Counted from the stretch's first letter, positions 26,598 to 36,682 are shown. The stretch is 64,000 nucleotides of DNA from Demequina flava (GCF_000975035.1 NZ_BBRA01000001.1:806001-870000), one strand, 5' to 3'. The notes: generated by a model not told the origin, from the letters alone. Made by a program: numbers and translations.

Positions 26598-27401
26598 ATG
26601 AGCGCATCCGTATCCCTCACCGACGTCGCCCAGGCGTTCCCTGGGCGCGAGCGTGCCCGCTTGGCGCTGGACGGCATCACCCTGGACATTGAGCCCGGGC
26701 AGTTCGTGTGTGTCGTGGGACCGTCAGGATGCGGAAAGTCGACCCTGTTGGACCTCGTTGCCGGGCACACCCGCCCGGCGCGCGGTGCGGTATCCGTCGA
26801 TGGCGCCGCGGTGAAGGGACCCGGGCTGGACCGCGTGATGGTCTTCCAGGACCACGCGCTGTTTCCCTGGATGTCCGTCGCGGACAACGTCGCATTTGGC
26901 CTCAAGAACGCCGGCATCCCCGAGGCCGAGCGTGAAGCACGCGTCGCGAAGTGGCTGGGCAAGGTCGGTCTGACCGATGCCGCCTCACTCCACCCGCACC
27001 AGCTCTCTGGCGGCATGCGTCAGCGCGCGGCGTTGGCCCGCGCCTTCGCCATGAAGCCGCAAGTGCTCCTGATGGACGAGCCGTTCTCCGCACTCGACGC
27101 ACCCTCGCGCGACCGCCTGCACGTCGAGCTCCAGGAACTGTGGGCGGACACGGAAACCACCATCATCTTCGTAACCCACAACGTCCGTGAGGCGATTGCG
27201 CTCGGTGACCGCGTCATCGTCCTGTCCTCGGGCCCCGGCCGCATCATCGGTGACGTTCCCGTTGCCCTGAACCGGCCCCGTGTCGTCGAGTCGGAGCGCG
27301 TCGTTGCGCTCGCGCACAAGGTCCGCGGACTGCTCGACGAGGCCGACCAACTCGGCATCACCACCCCACGCGAGGGTGGTGACTCGTATGTCTCGATCTG
27401 A
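26598..27401 (+). CDS. ABC transporter ATP-binding protein (nitrate/sulfonate/taurine type)
   Basis: 267 residues with Walker A GPSGCGKSTLLDL, signature LSGGMRQRAALARAFA, Walker B VLLMDEPFSALD and the switch His (FVTHN). It resembles SsuB/TauB. Its ATG directly abuts the cysN stop codon, so it belongs to the sulfate operon and probably energises uptake of an organosulfur compound or sulfate. The permease start overlaps its 3' end by 14 nt. No substrate-binding protein gene is in the cluster. Confidence 0.88.
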   Translation: MSASVSLTDVAQAFPGRERARLALDGITLDIEPGQFVCVVGPSGCGKSTLLDLVAGHTRPARGAVSVDGAAVKGPGLDRVMVFQDHALFPWMSVADNVAFGLKNAGIPEAEREARVAKWLGKVGLTDAASLHPHQLSGGMRQRAALARAFAMKPQVLLMDEPFSALDAPSRDRLHVELQELWADTETTIIFVTHNVREAIALGDRVIVLSSGPGRIIGDVPVALNRPRVVESERVVALAHKVRGLLDEADQLGITTPREGGDSYVSI

Positions 27402-28221
27402 TGTGGAGCTGACGACCGAGCAGAGCGTTCAGGCGAGGTCGCAGGCCCCCTGGTGGAAAGCATCGGCCCCCATTCTCATCACCGGCCTGGTACTGGTGGT
27501 TGTGTGGGCGGTGCTGTCACTGTTCGTCGACACGTTGCCCGGCCCGGGTGACACGGCGGCGGAGCTTGCCCGGATGGCCTCCGACGGTGAGCTGTTCTCG
27601 ATCTTTGGGCGCATCACCCTGTTCATGGGCGTGTGCTTCGTGATCGCGGCCGTCGGCGGCGTGGCTCTGGGGCTGTTGCTCGGTTCCAAGCGCTGGTTGG
27701 ACCGCGGACTGTCGCCGTACTTGGCAGCGCTGCAGGGAATGCCGACGTCGATGTGGATCCCGGTCGCGGCTGTCGTTCTCGGCACCTCGCCCTGGTCGCT
27801 CGCTGCGGTGGTGTCGATCGGCGCGATGCCGGCCATCATGCTCGGCACTCGCTCCGCTGTCGCCAATGTGCCGCCGCTGCTGATCCGTGCGGGGCGTACC
27901 TATGGCGCCGACGGCGGGACGTTGCTGCGTCACGTCGTCCTGCCAGCGGCTCTTCCGGGCATCATGACCGGTTTGGAGTTGGGCTGGTCGATCGCGTTCC
28001 GCTGCCTCGTCGCAGGTGAGATCTTCTCCGGCGCGCTGTCCGGCACCGGGATTGGCGACGTGATTGACCGTTCACGCGAGACGGGCGACCTCACCGAGAT
28101 GATGGCGACCATCATGATCGTGCTGGCCTTCACACTGATCGTGGACCGCCTGGTGTTCGCCAAGGTGCAGCACCGCCTGCGCGTCTCGCGTGGCCTGGTG
28201 GACACAGGGCTGCCGCACTAA
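27388..28221 (+). CDS. ABC transporter permease (SsuC/TauC-like)
   Basis: 277 residues, about six membrane helices. The EAA-like loop is RAGRTYGADGGTLLRHVVLPAALPGIMTGLELGWS, typical of the BPD_transp_1 nitrate/sulfonate/taurine permeases. ATG 27388 is used, with AGGGTGG upstream, overlapping the ATPase gene. It closes the operon; a 9-mer copy (28239) follows 17 nt after the stop codon. A second 9-mer copy (27460) encodes KASAP near the N-terminus. Confidence 0.87.
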   Translation: MSRSDVELTTEQSVQARSQAPWWKASAPILITGLVLVVVWAVLSLFVDTLPGPGDTAAELARMASDGELFSIFGRITLFMGVCFVIAAVGGVALGLLLGSKRWLDRGLSPYLAALQGMPTSMWIPVAAVVLGTSPWSLAAVVSIGAMPAIMLGTRSAVANVPPLLIRAGRTYGADGGTLLRHVVLPAALPGIMTGLELGWSIAFRCLVAGEIFSGALSGTGIGDVIDRSRETGDLTEMMATIMIVLAFTLIVDRLVFAKVQHRLRVSRGLVDTGLPH

Positions 28222-28380
28222 CCGCGTTGCCGATCCAAGCATCGGCCCGTCATCGCAGTTGATTCCGCCTCGGTAGGCAATCAGTGTCACTGGAATCGCT
28301 GCATGTGGCCCTCAGTGCCCACCGGCACGTTCGCGCGGGCTGGCGGGAATTCTGTCAGACCCTCGTCGTACGCTGTCTTC

Positions 28381-28962
28381 ATGATCCACGTTGAACCCGC
28401 AACCGCCTCCCGCTGGGATGACGTGCGCACCATGCTCGGGCCCAAGAGCGTCGACACACCTTCCTGCTGGTGCCTATCGATGCGGATCAGTTCGGGCGAC
28501 CCGCGCGTCAAAGGCCAACCGGCTAGTGCGCGTGCGGATGTCGCGCGCGAGCTCTGTTCCGCTGAAGTGCCGCCCGGAGTTCTCGCATACGACGGCGACA
28601 AAGTTGTGGGCTGGTGTTCCGTGTCTCCTCGTTCGTCGTATCACCGGCTGGTGAAGTCTCGTGTGATTCCCCACGTCGACGATCAGCCGGTGTGGTCCGT
28701 GGTGTGCTTTGTCGTCCGCGCGGGTCATCGACGGCAAGGCGTGGCGGGATCGTTGCTGGATGGCGCGGTGGAGTTCGCTCGCACTCACGGTGCCACCATC
28801 ATCGAGGGATACCCCTCCGACACCGGTGGCGCCCGCATGAACACGACGTCCGCCTACGTGGGGACTCGTACGCTGTTCGAACGGCACGGGTTTGAGTTTG
28901 CCAGTGACACTAAGTCCGCGGCCGGGGGGCATCCGCGCGTCATCATGCGCCGGGAAGTGTGA
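28381..28962 (+). CDS. GNAT-family N-acetyltransferase
   Basis: 193 residues. The acetyl-CoA-binding motif A is VCFVVRAGHRRQGVAGSLLDGAVEFA (about residues 116-141, read in two parts: VVRAGHRRQGVAGSLL then DGAVEFA), with a YVGTRTLFERHGF motif B region near the end. The acceptor is unknown. ATG 28381 lies 6 nt after TACGCT (28369-28374), so the transcript is predicted leaderless. Gene stands alone between the sulfate operon and rarD. Confidence 0.8.
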   Translation: MIHVEPATASRWDDVRTMLGPKSVDTPSCWCLSMRISSGDPRVKGQPASARADVARELCSAEVPPGVLAYDGDKVVGWCSVSPRSSYHRLVKSRVIPHVDDQPVWSVVCFVVRAGHRRQGVAGSLLDGAVEFARTHGATIIEGYPSDTGGARMNTTSAYVGTRTLFERHGFEFASDTKSAAGGHPRVIMRREV

Positions 28963-29136
28963 GCGCACCCGCGTCCCAGTAGTGCAGGACGCCGGTGCGT
29001 GGCACGGAAATCGGGCTCAGGTCCTCCCGGCGCGTGAGTGCGGTGAACCCGCCACCTGACTGCCGACTGGCCCCTCAATGCCCCGGCGACCACGGCATCG
29101 GCCCTTCGCTATCCAATTGGGTGACAGACTCGTCCC

Positions 29137-30075
29137 GTGAACGCACCTCTCTCCCGCTCGGGCCTGATGTTTGGCGCCGGTGCCTACCTCATGTGGGGAC
29201 TGTTTCCCCTACTCATGGCAGCCCTCAAGCCTGCCGGTGCAGTGGAGATCACCGCGCACCGTGCGGTGTGGTCGCTGGTGGTGTGCCTGATTGCGGTGGC
29301 AATTGTGCGCGGGTGGAAGCGACTGCGGACCGTTCTCACCTCCAGACGAACCGTCCTGATCCTCGCCGCAGCTGCTCTCGTGGTGTCGATCAACTGGCTG
29401 GCGTACGTATATGCGGTCGTGACCGATCACGTGAACTCGGCGTCGCTAGGCTATTACATCAACCCGCTGTTCACGGTTGCGTTGGGCGTCATCTTCTTGG
29501 GGGAGCGTCTCACCCGCGCCCAGATAGTCGCCATCAGCATCGCGGCCGGCGCCGTGATCGTCATTGGTGTTGGCATGGGCGAAGTGCCGTGGCTGTCCCT
29601 GATCATGGCCGTGTCCTTTGGGCTCTACGGGCTTCTCAAGAAGCAGGTGGGCGGCAAGGTCGATGCCCTTACTGGCCTCACCGTCGAGACGATGGTGCTC
29701 GCTCCCCTAGGGCTCATCGCCATCGTCTTTCTGGAGCGCGCGGGCCAGACCACCTTTGGGCACCGCGGCGCGGACGGGCTTGGACTGTCGCACGATCTGC
29801 TGATGATGTCGACGGGACTGTTCACCGCGGGGGCGCTGTTGCTATTTGCCGCTGGCGCGCGCCGGCTGCCCCTCTTCGTGACCGGGCTGCTGCAGTACAT
29901 CGCCCCCACCATGATGTTCATCCTGGCCGTGTGGCACTTTGGCGAGCCGATGCCGGTCTCGCGCTGGATCGGGTTCGTGCTCGTGTGGATCGCGTTGGTG
30001 ATTCTCACGGTCGACGGGTGGCGGCGTAGGCCACGAAAGGCCGAGGCTCGGGTGGAGCCAGCCGAGCCCGTGTGA
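29137..30075 (+). CDS. rarD: RarD-type EamA transporter
   Basis: 312 residues with ten predicted membrane helices. MFGAGAYLMWGLFPL at the N-terminus, the AHRAVWSL block and NPLFTVALGVIFLGERLTRAQ are characteristic of RarD (DMT superfamily). The substrate is not established. Start GTG 29137 has no ribosome-binding site; a weak CAGACT -10-like box is 6 nt upstream (29125-29130). The preceding 174-bp gap contains a 9-mer copy at 29095 and nothing else I can identify. Confidence 0.85.
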   Translation: MNAPLSRSGLMFGAGAYLMWGLFPLLMAALKPAGAVEITAHRAVWSLVVCLIAVAIVRGWKRLRTVLTSRRTVLILAAAALVVSINWLAYVYAVVTDHVNSASLGYYINPLFTVALGVIFLGERLTRAQIVAISIAAGAVIVIGVGMGEVPWLSLIMAVSFGLYGLLKKQVGGKVDALTGLTVETMVLAPLGLIAIVFLERAGQTTFGHRGADGLGLSHDLLMMSTGLFTAGALLLFAAGARRLPLFVTGLLQYIAPTMMFILAVWHFGEPMPVSRWIGFVLVWIALVILTVDGWRRRPRKAEARVEPAEPV

Positions 30076-30162
30076 CCGCGCCAGCCTTCGCAGCCGCGGT
30101 TGACTGGTCAGCCGTTCAGGCCCGCGTCTTCAGGTATGCCTTTCTCGCCGTGGATGCCCGTG

Positions 30163-30242
30163 AAGAATCTGCGGTCAGGTGGGTCAGGTTTGTCGTCCCG
30201 TTCGGGGCTGCGTGGACCCGGTGCGGCTCACCGCAGATTCTT
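30163..30242. other. Large nested RNA hairpin in the rarD/polyprenyl synthase gap
   Basis: AAGAATCTGCGGT (30163-30175) pairs perfectly over 13 bp with ACCGCAGATTCTT (30230-30242). Within the loop, GGGTC (30181-30185) can pair with GACCC (30215-30219), and CCCG/CGGG forms a small hairpin at about 30197-30206. The 349-bp convergent gap (30076-30424) holds this structure and the repeat at 30351-30407 but no convincing ORF. It may be a terminator of rarD or a structured RNA. Confidence 0.5.
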
Positions 30243-30350
30243 GACGATGTGCGGCGGCGAGGACTGACCTGGTGGACGTAGCGGACGTGACGGGCACGTG
30301 CTCGAGATCCGCCACACCGGTGCTGAACAGGCGCGGGACATCACCGCAGA

Positions 30351-30407
30351 GTTACGGCCAGGAGGCCGCGGGCGCCGAAACCCCGCCGAGTATGTACGGC
30401 CAGGGGA
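30351..30407 (+). repeat. Family 1 intergenic repeat, copy 1
   Basis: Two direct TACGGCCAGG motifs, starting at 30353 and 30395 (42 bp apart), flank the conserved block CCGAAACCCCGCCGAGTATG. The 3' half, CCCCGCC...GGCCAGGGG, can fold into a weak hairpin. It lies 18 bp from the stop codon of the polyprenyl synthase. Other copies are at 51030, 57684 (inverted) and 58928. Confidence 0.8.
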
Positions 30408-30424
30408 AAGAGCACGGCGCGTGG

Positions 30425-31420
30425 TTAGGCGGCTCGGGCTACCAGGGCGTCCGCGAAGGAATTGAGCGCGTCCTTGACGGCACCATCGGGCAGCGGCGCG
30501 ACCGACTCGGAAGCGCGAACCGCCCATTCACGCGCCTTGGCGCTGGTCTCGTCAACCACCGAATGCACGGCGAGGCGGCCCACAACATCTGCGAGCGCCT
30601 CATCGGACGTAAGGTCACCGTCGATGTCAGCGAGGAGCTTCTCATCGTCGGCTGTGCCGCGACCGGCGGCGATGCGCTCACGCAAAAGCAGAACTGGCAT
30701 TGTCGGCACGCCCTCACGGAGGTCGGTGCCGGGAGTCTTGCCGGTCTCTTCGGCGCTGGAGCGTACGTCGATCACATCGTCGGCCAATTGGAAGGCAACG
30801 CCCGCCAGCTCGCCATAGCGGGTGACCCGCTCGACGGTCATGGGGTCGCAGCCCGCGAACAGCGCGCCAAATCGAGCCGAGGTGGCGATGAGCGACCCGG
30901 TCTTGTCGGCGAGCACCTGAATGTAGTGCTCGACGGGGTCGTCGCCCTCTTGCGGACCCACGGTCTCGTGGAGCTGACCCAGGCACAGGCGCTCGAAGGT
31001 CTGCGCCTGAATGCGCACGGCCTCCGGACCCAGCCCAGCCACCACGCGCGAGGCGCGGGCGAACAGCAGGTCGCCCGTAAGGATCGCGACCGAGTTGCCC
31101 CACACTTCATGAGCCGCGGGAGCACCGCGCCGCGTGGGCGCGGAGTCCATGACGTCGTCGTGATAGAGCGTCGCGAGGTGGGTCAGTTCGACCACCACGG
31201 ACGCCTCGACGATCTCCGGGCGCGCGCCGTCTCCCAGCTGCGCAGTGAGCAGCGTCAGCATGGGACGCAGTCGCTTGCCCCCAGCGTTGACGAGGTGCTT
31301 CGACGTGGAATCGGCAAGCGAGTCCGCCTGCCCCACCGCGTCGCGGAGGCGCTCCTCGACGATCTCCAGACGCGGGGTCAGGATCTCGTCGAGCTCAGTG
31401 CTGCCCAGAGGAAGTGACAT
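30425..31420 (-). CDS. Polyprenyl diphosphate synthase (menaquinone side chain)
   Basis: 331 residues, trans-prenyltransferase fold. The first Asp-rich motif is DDVMD (residues 88-92, in LYHDDVMDSA) and the second is DDVID (in FQLADDVIDV); the GGKRLRP motif is at 47-53. It builds the long-chain isoprenyl diphosphate that MenA attaches to dihydroxynaphthoate. It lies 4 nt after nuoN, so it is the last gene of the menJ-nuo unit. The residues before DDxxD (TLYH) are those of long-chain enzymes; the exact chain length is not determinable. Confidence 0.9.
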   Translation of the reverse strand: MSLPLGSTELDEILTPRLEIVEERLRDAVGQADSLADSTSKHLVNAGGKRLRPMLTLLTAQLGDGARPEIVEASVVVELTHLATLYHDDVMDSAPTRRGAPAAHEVWGNSVAILTGDLLFARASRVVAGLGPEAVRIQAQTFERLCLGQLHETVGPQEGDDPVEHYIQVLADKTGSLIATSARFGALFAGCDPMTVERVTRYGELAGVAFQLADDVIDVRSSAEETGKTPGTDLREGVPTMPVLLLRERIAAGRGTADDEKLLADIDGDLTSDEALADVVGRLAVHSVVDETSAKAREWAVRASESVAPLPDGAVKDALNSFADALVARAA

Positions 31421-31424
31421 CAGA

Positions 31425-33005
31425 TCAGCCCGCGCTCACCAGAAGGTGTGCGGCGCTTTCGAAGATGTTCAGTACGCCCGAGGGCAGGATTCCCAGGATG
31501 ACAATTGCTGCCGCGGTGATACCGATCACGACGCGCGTGAGGGTCTCGGTCTCGACTGCAATCGCCTCGTCGGCGCCCTCGGGGGCATCCGTGAAGAACA
31601 TCAGCACAATGAGGCGAACGTAGAAGAACGCGGCCACCATCGAAGCGATCACAGCAACGAGCACGAGCGGCCATGCGCCGCCAGCGATCGCAGCGGAGAA
31701 GACCTCGAACTTACCGATGAATCCTGCGGTCAGCGGGATTCCAGCGAAGGACAGCAGGAACAGTGCCATCGCTCCGGCGAGGAACGGTGAGCGCTTGCCC
31801 AGCCCGGCCCATTGGCCCAGGCGCACGGCCTCGGCACCGATTCCGCCATCCTCGGCACGTTCGCGCACCTGCGTGATGATCGCGAAGGCACCGATGGTCG
31901 CAAGACCGTAGGTGAGGAGGTAGAACGGCAAGGCGACGAGCGCTTCCGGCGTGAGGCCGGCGAACGCCACCAGGATGAATCCGGCGTGAGCCACAGCCGA
32001 GTAAGCGAGCATGCGCTTGATATCGGTCTGCACCAGTGCTGCGAGCGTTCCGATGATCATCGACGTGATGGCCACGGCCCAGAACATCCATGACAGTTCC
32101 CACTCGAGCGGGTAGAACGCCAGGTACATGACCCGCACCAGCGCGGCCGTCGCGGCCGCCTTGGTGGCGGCACCCATGAACGCGGTAACCGGGGTGGGGG
32201 CACCCTGGTAAACGTCCGGGACCCACGAGTGGAACGGCGCGGCTCCGATCTTGAACATCAGACCAGCGACCACCATCACCGCACCCGCGAGGAGCATGCC
32301 GTCGCGGTTGGGGATGAAGTCGATCGCGATGCCAATGGACTCGAGGTCGATCTGCGTGGTCGCACCGTAAACGAGTGCGGCACCGAACAGGTAGATCGCG
32401 GAGGAGAACGCGCCCAGCAGGAAGTACTTCAGCGCGGCTTCCTGCGACAGCAGGCGGCGTCGGCGTGCCAGCGCCACCATGATGTACAGCGGCAGCGAGA
32501 ACAGCTCCAGCGCCACGAACAGGAAGATCAGATCCGTGATGCAGGTGAAGAGCATCATGCCGCCCACTGCGAACAGCAGCAGCGGGAAGACCTCGGTCAC
32601 CTTGAGGCCCGCACGGCGTGCAAGGCGCTCCTTGGTGGAGCCCGGAGGTACGGAGCCCAGGGGCGTGAAGGCATCCTCACCATCGGAGGTGCGGGCCGCG
32701 AACAGCAGCGCGCCCAGGATTCCGAAGACGAGCAGCATTGCCTGCCACGCGAGCGACTGAGCATCGACCGTGATCTTGCCGGTCATCACGACATCGCCAG
32801 CGGAGCCGTCAAGGCCAACCCACTGCACGATCACGAAGCCGAGCGCGACCAGCAAAGCGCCGATCGTCACCGTGAGCTGCACCGTGCGACGCGTGGCCGG
32901 CGACTTGATGAACGCCTCGATCAGGATGGCCACCGCGGCGGTGCCCAGGACGATCAGGATGGGCGTCAGTGGAGCCCAAGCGATCTCGGGGGTCACGAAG
33001 TTCAC
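31425..33005 (-). CDS. nuoN: NADH-quinone oxidoreductase subunit N
   Basis: 526 residues, proton-pumping antiporter-like membrane subunit of complex I with about 14 helices. The region FKIGAAPFHSWVPDVYQGAPTP (quoted from KIGAAPFHSW onward) and the conserved Lys/Glu helices identify NuoN. It overlaps nuoM by 4 nt. Confidence 0.95.
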   Translation of the reverse strand: MNFVTPEIAWAPLTPILIVLGTAAVAILIEAFIKSPATRRTVQLTVTIGALLVALGFVIVQWVGLDGSAGDVVMTGKITVDAQSLAWQAMLLVFGILGALLFAARTSDGEDAFTPLGSVPPGSTKERLARRAGLKVTEVFPLLLFAVGGMMLFTCITDLIFLFVALELFSLPLYIMVALARRRRLLSQEAALKYFLLGAFSSAIYLFGAALVYGATTQIDLESIGIAIDFIPNRDGMLLAGAVMVVAGLMFKIGAAPFHSWVPDVYQGAPTPVTAFMGAATKAAATAALVRVMYLAFYPLEWELSWMFWAVAITSMIIGTLAALVQTDIKRMLAYSAVAHAGFILVAFAGLTPEALVALPFYLLTYGLATIGAFAIITQVRERAEDGGIGAEAVRLGQWAGLGKRSPFLAGAMALFLLSFAGIPLTAGFIGKFEVFSAAIAGGAWPLVLVAVIASMVAAFFYVRLIVLMFFTDAPEGADEAIAVETETLTRVVIGITAAAIVILGILPSGVLNIFESAAHLLVSAG

Positions 33006-34495
33006 GCGTTCGCCTCCTCTAGCTGAACGTGGGCCACGGCGTCAGCCGATGGTGCACTCACGTAGTCGATGGCCAGACCGGGCACGAAGCCCAGCACCAG
33101 CATCGCGATGATCAGCGGCCACACAGCCAGCTTCTCTCGCAGGCTCAGGTCCTTGGTGCCGGCGAGCGAGGGAACCTCGGGGCCGGTGAAGACCTTCTTG
33201 TAAGTCAGCAGGATGTACAGCGCTGCCAGAACCACGGAGATCGCGGACACGATGACCGCAACCTTCGCGACCGGGTAGGCGCCGATGAACACCATGATCT
33301 CCGACACGAACGGCGACAGACCAGGCAGGGCTGCGGCCGACATACCGACAATCAGGAAGCTGCCAGCGAAGATCGGCACCACACGCTGCAGGCCGCCGTA
33401 CGTGGACAGTTCCGCGGAGCCGGTGCGCTTGATGAGGAAGCCCACCAGGAAGAACAGTGCGGCCGTCGACAGTCCGTGGTTGAACATGTACAGCGCCGCG
33501 CCTTCCATGGCGGTGGGCTGGAACACGAAGATACCGAGGATCATCACACCGAAGTGGCTCACCGAGGTGAACGCCACCAGGCGCAGCATATTCTTCTGGC
33601 CGATTGCCAGCAGGGCGCCGTAGATGACCGAGATCACCGCGAACACGATGATGACCGGCGCCGCCCACTGGGAGGCGTTCGGGAACATCACCAGGCACAG
33701 CGTGATCATGCCGAAGGTACCGATCTTGTCCAGCACGGCCACGAGGAGCGCGGTGGTGCTGGGCGGTGCCTCTTCTGCCACGGTGGGCAGCCACGTGTGC
33801 AGCGGAACCATGGGCGCCTTGATCGCGAACGCGATGAAGAAGCCAAGGAACAGCAGTCGCTCCGTGGTGGCGGACATCTCGATGCCGGTGAGGTTGTCGA
33901 TCAGGAAGGCCTGCTCGCCACCGGGGCCCACGAAGTACAGCGCGACGACGGCGACCAGCATGATGAGGCCACCGACGAGCGAGTACAGCAGGAACTTCAC
34001 CGCGGCGTAGCGTCGCTGAGCGCCACCGAATCCACCGATGAGGAAGTACAGGGGCACGAGCATGGCCTCGAAGAGGACGTAGAACAAGAAGACGTCGCGC
34101 GCGGCGAAGATGCCGACCATGAACGCCTGGCTCAGGAGCACCAGCGCCATGTAGTTGCGGATGCGCGTCGCGTCAGTCTCGTCGCGCCATCCGGACATCA
34201 TTGCCAGCGGCACCAGAATCGCGGCGAGGCCGACCATCAGCAGGCCGATGCCGCTGACGCCCAAAGCCCAGCTTGCGCCAATCTGCGGAATCCACGAATA
34301 CGTCTCGGAGAACTGGATGGCACCAGCATCGGCCTTGTCGAACTGCAGCGCCATGACGGCGAACAGTGCGAACTCGATGACGGTGACGCCCAGTGCGATC
34401 TGGCGCGCCTTGGAGCGGGCCGATGCGGGCAACGCCCACAGCGCGGCCGCGCCCACTGCGGGCAGCGCGATCAGGACAGTCAGGTAAGGAAACAC
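33002..34495 (-). CDS. nuoM: NADH-quinone oxidoreductase subunit M
   Basis: 497 residues, antiporter-like membrane subunit of complex I. KAPMVPLHTWLPTVAEEAPP and the FNHGLSTAALF block are NuoM marks. It follows nuoL by 3 nt. Two 9-mer copies (34326 and 34418) fall near the N-terminal coding end, encoding KADAGA and PASAR. Confidence 0.95.
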   Translation of the reverse strand: MFPYLTVLIALPAVGAAALWALPASARSKARQIALGVTVIEFALFAVMALQFDKADAGAIQFSETYSWIPQIGASWALGVSGIGLLMVGLAAILVPLAMMSGWRDETDATRIRNYMALVLLSQAFMVGIFAARDVFLFYVLFEAMLVPLYFLIGGFGGAQRRYAAVKFLLYSLVGGLIMLVAVVALYFVGPGGEQAFLIDNLTGIEMSATTERLLFLGFFIAFAIKAPMVPLHTWLPTVAEEAPPSTTALLVAVLDKIGTFGMITLCLVMFPNASQWAAPVIIVFAVISVIYGALLAIGQKNMLRLVAFTSVSHFGVMILGIFVFQPTAMEGAALYMFNHGLSTAALFFLVGFLIKRTGSAELSTYGGLQRVVPIFAGSFLIVGMSAAALPGLSPFVSEIMVFIGAYPVAKVAVIVSAISVVLAALYILLTYKKVFTGPEVPSLAGTKDLSLREKLAVWPLIIAMLVLGFVPGLAIDYVSAPSADAVAHVQLEEANA

Positions 34496-34498
34496 GGT

Positions 34499-36379
34499 TT
34501 AGAGACCCCCGACCACGATGATGAGAGCAATGACGATCACGCCGACCAGCATGGTCGCGGCGTAAGAGCGCGCTTGTCCCGTTTGCAGCTTGCGTGACGC
34601 TTCACCCAAGCGAGCCCAGCCGCGAGCCTGCTTGTTGACGGCGCCGTCCACGATGGTGGCATCGGCGTAGACCAGGGTCCGGGTGAGGTGCTGTCCGGGA
34701 CGCTGGAAGACCGCACGGTTGACCGAGTCCTGGAAGAAGTCGTTGCGCGCTGTGATGGTGCCGAGCGATCCAGCGGGAGCTTCGACGGGCACGTCCGCGC
34801 GGCCGTAACGCATCCAGGCGAGCACGGTGCCAACAGCGACCAGTGCGAGCGTCAGACCAATGATGACCGGAATCGAGATCACCGGATCGTGGTGCTCTGC
34901 GTGGCCGGTGACGGGCTCAAGGAAGTGCGTGAACTTGTCACCGGTTGCGAGGAACAGACCCAGGAAGGCGGACCCGACAGCCAGGATCATCATGGGCACG
35001 GTCATGAGGGCCGACGACTCGTGCGGATGCATGTCGTCCTCCCAACGCGCCTTGCCGTGGAATGTCATGAAGAACAGTCGCGACATGTAGAACGCGGTCA
35101 TACCCGCACCCACGAGGGCCGCGCCACCGAGGACCCAGGGCTGCCAGCCCTCGCCGACGAAGGCGGCCTCGATGATCTTGTCCTTGGACCAGTAGCCAGA
35201 GAACGGCGGGACACCCAGGATGGCGAGCCAGCCAAGTCCGAACGTCACCCACGTGATGACCATGACGCCGCGCAGTGCACCGAAGCGGCGCATGTTGACG
35301 GTGTCGTTCATGGCGTGCATGACGGATCCGGCACCCAGGAACATGCCGGCCTTGAAGAAGCCGTGCGTGACCAGGTGGAAGATCGCGAAGGCGTAACCGA
35401 TGGGTCCCAGACCCGCGGCGAGCATCATGTAACCGATCTGCGACATCGTCGAGGCGGCCAGCGCCTTCTTGATGTCGTCCTTGGCCATACCGATGAACGC
35501 ACCCAGCAGCAGGGTGATGGCACCGACAACGGCGACCACGAGCTGAGCGTCAGGGGCACCGTTGTAGATGGGGGCGGAGCGCACAATCAGGTACACACCC
35601 GCCGTCACCATTGTCGCGGCGTGGATCAGCGCGGAGACCGGCGTGGGGCCAGCCATGGCGTCACCGAGCCAGGACTGCAGCGGGAACTGCGCAGACTTTC
35701 CGCAGGCGGCAAGCAACAGAGCCAGGCCGATGCCGGTAAGGGTTGCGGTCGAGGCTTCCGGTGCCTGCGCGAAGACCGTGGCGAAGTCGAGCGAACCGAA
35801 CGCGGCGAAGATCATTCCCATCGCGATGATGAGGCCGATGTCACCGATGCGGTTGACGACGAACGCCTTGTTCGCGGCAGTGGCGTACTCGTCCTTGAAG
35901 TTCCAGAAGCCAATGAGCAGGTACGAAGCAAGACCCACGCCCTCCCAGCCAAAGAACAGCAGGAGGTAGGAGTCAGCCAGCACCAGCAGCAACATGGCCG
36001 CGATGAACAGGTTGAGGTAGGCAAAGAAGCGACGGCGTGCGACGTCGTGCTCCATGTATGCCACCGAGTACAGGTGGATAAGTGTGCCCACGAAGGTGAT
36101 GAGCATCACGAATGTGATGGACAGCGGGTCCAGCAGGAGGCCGGCGCTCACACTCAGGTCGGAACCGGGGATGAACTCCCACAAGGTCACGGTGGTGGCG
36201 CGGTTGGCGGCGTCTTGTCCCAGCATCTCGAGGAGCGCTCCGGCTCCCACGAGGAATGCCGCGGACGAGGCGACCACTCCTACCCAGTGACCCCACGCAT
36301 CGGCCCTCTTGCCAGCAAGCAGCAGGAACGCTGCGCTTGCCAGCGGAATGGCGATGGCGAGCCAGATCAGTGACTGCAT
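34499..36379 (-). CDS. nuoL: NADH-quinone oxidoreductase subunit L
   Basis: 626 residues, the largest antiporter-like subunit, with the long lateral amphipathic helix and C-terminal anchor expected after residue about 520. [18 protein letters not shown] and the [15 protein letters not shown] motif identify it. It ends 3 nt before nuoM begins. The N-terminal loop contains a 9-mer copy (36297) encoding RADAWG. Confidence 0.96.
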   Translation of the reverse strand: MQSLIWLAIAIPLASAAFLLLAGKRADAWGHWVGVVASSAAFLVGAGALLEMLGQDAANRATTVTLWEFIPGSDLSVSAGLLLDPLSITFVMLITFVGTLIHLYSVAYMEHDVARRRFFAYLNLFIAAMLLLVLADSYLLLFFGWEGVGLASYLLIGFWNFKDEYATAANKAFVVNRIGDIGLIIAMGMIFAAFGSLDFATVFAQAPEASTATLTGIGLALLLAACGKSAQFPLQSWLGDAMAGPTPVSALIHAATMVTAGVYLIVRSAPIYNGAPDAQLVVAVVGAITLLLGAFIGMAKDDIKKALAASTMSQIGYMMLAAGLGPIGYAFAIFHLVTHGFFKAGMFLGAGSVMHAMNDTVNMRRFGALRGVMVITWVTFGLGWLAILGVPPFSGYWSKDKIIEAAFVGEGWQPWVLGGAALVGAGMTAFYMSRLFFMTFHGKARWEDDMHPHESSALMTVPMMILAVGSAFLGLFLATGDKFTHFLEPVTGHAEHHDPVISIPVIIGLTLALVAVGTVLAWMRYGRADVPVEAPAGSLGTITARNDFFQDSVNRAVFQRPGQHLTRTLVYADATIVDGAVNKQARGWARLGEASRKLQTGQARSYAATMLVGVIVIALIIVVGGL

Positions 36380-36382
36380 CCC

Positions 36383-36682
36383 TTACCCCTTCAGCTCGGC
36401 GGGCTCGTCGAGCGAGATGGTCTGACGTGCGCGGAACAGGGCGATGATGATCGCCAGACCCACCACGACCTCGGCCGCCGCAACGACGAGCACGAAGAAG
36501 GCCATGATCTGTCCGTCGAGTTCGGCATACATGTGCGCGAAGGCGACGAGCGCAAGATTGGCGGCGTTCAGCATCAGCTCAACGCCCATGAAAGCCACAA
36601 TCGCGTTGCGTCGCAGCAGCACTGCGGCCGCGCCAATCGCAAACAGGATCGCGGCGAGGTACACGAAGCTCATCGCGGTCAC
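36383..36682 (-). CDS. nuoK: NADH-quinone oxidoreductase subunit K
   Basis: 99 residues with three membrane helices. The conserved glutamates lie in [14 protein letters not shown] and in [18 protein letters not shown]. It is the MrpC-like proton-channel subunit of complex I. It overlaps nuoJ by 4 nt. Confidence 0.96.
   Translation of the reverse strand: MTAMSFVYLAAILFAIGAAAVLLRRNAIVAFMGVELMLNAANLALVAFAHMYAELDGQIMAFFVLVVAAAEVVVGLAIIIALFRARQTISLDEPAELKG

Noticed and set aside
30072-30281. 69-codon frame overlapping the end of rarD
   Set aside because: It runs straight through the large nested hairpin at 30163-30242, has no ribosome-binding site apart from rarD coding sequence, and no recognisable motif.
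33029-36373. Two long open frames (522 and 561 codons) antisense to nuoM and nuoL
   Set aside because: Compositional shadows of hydrophobic membrane genes; products are Gln/Asp/Glu/His-rich without family features.
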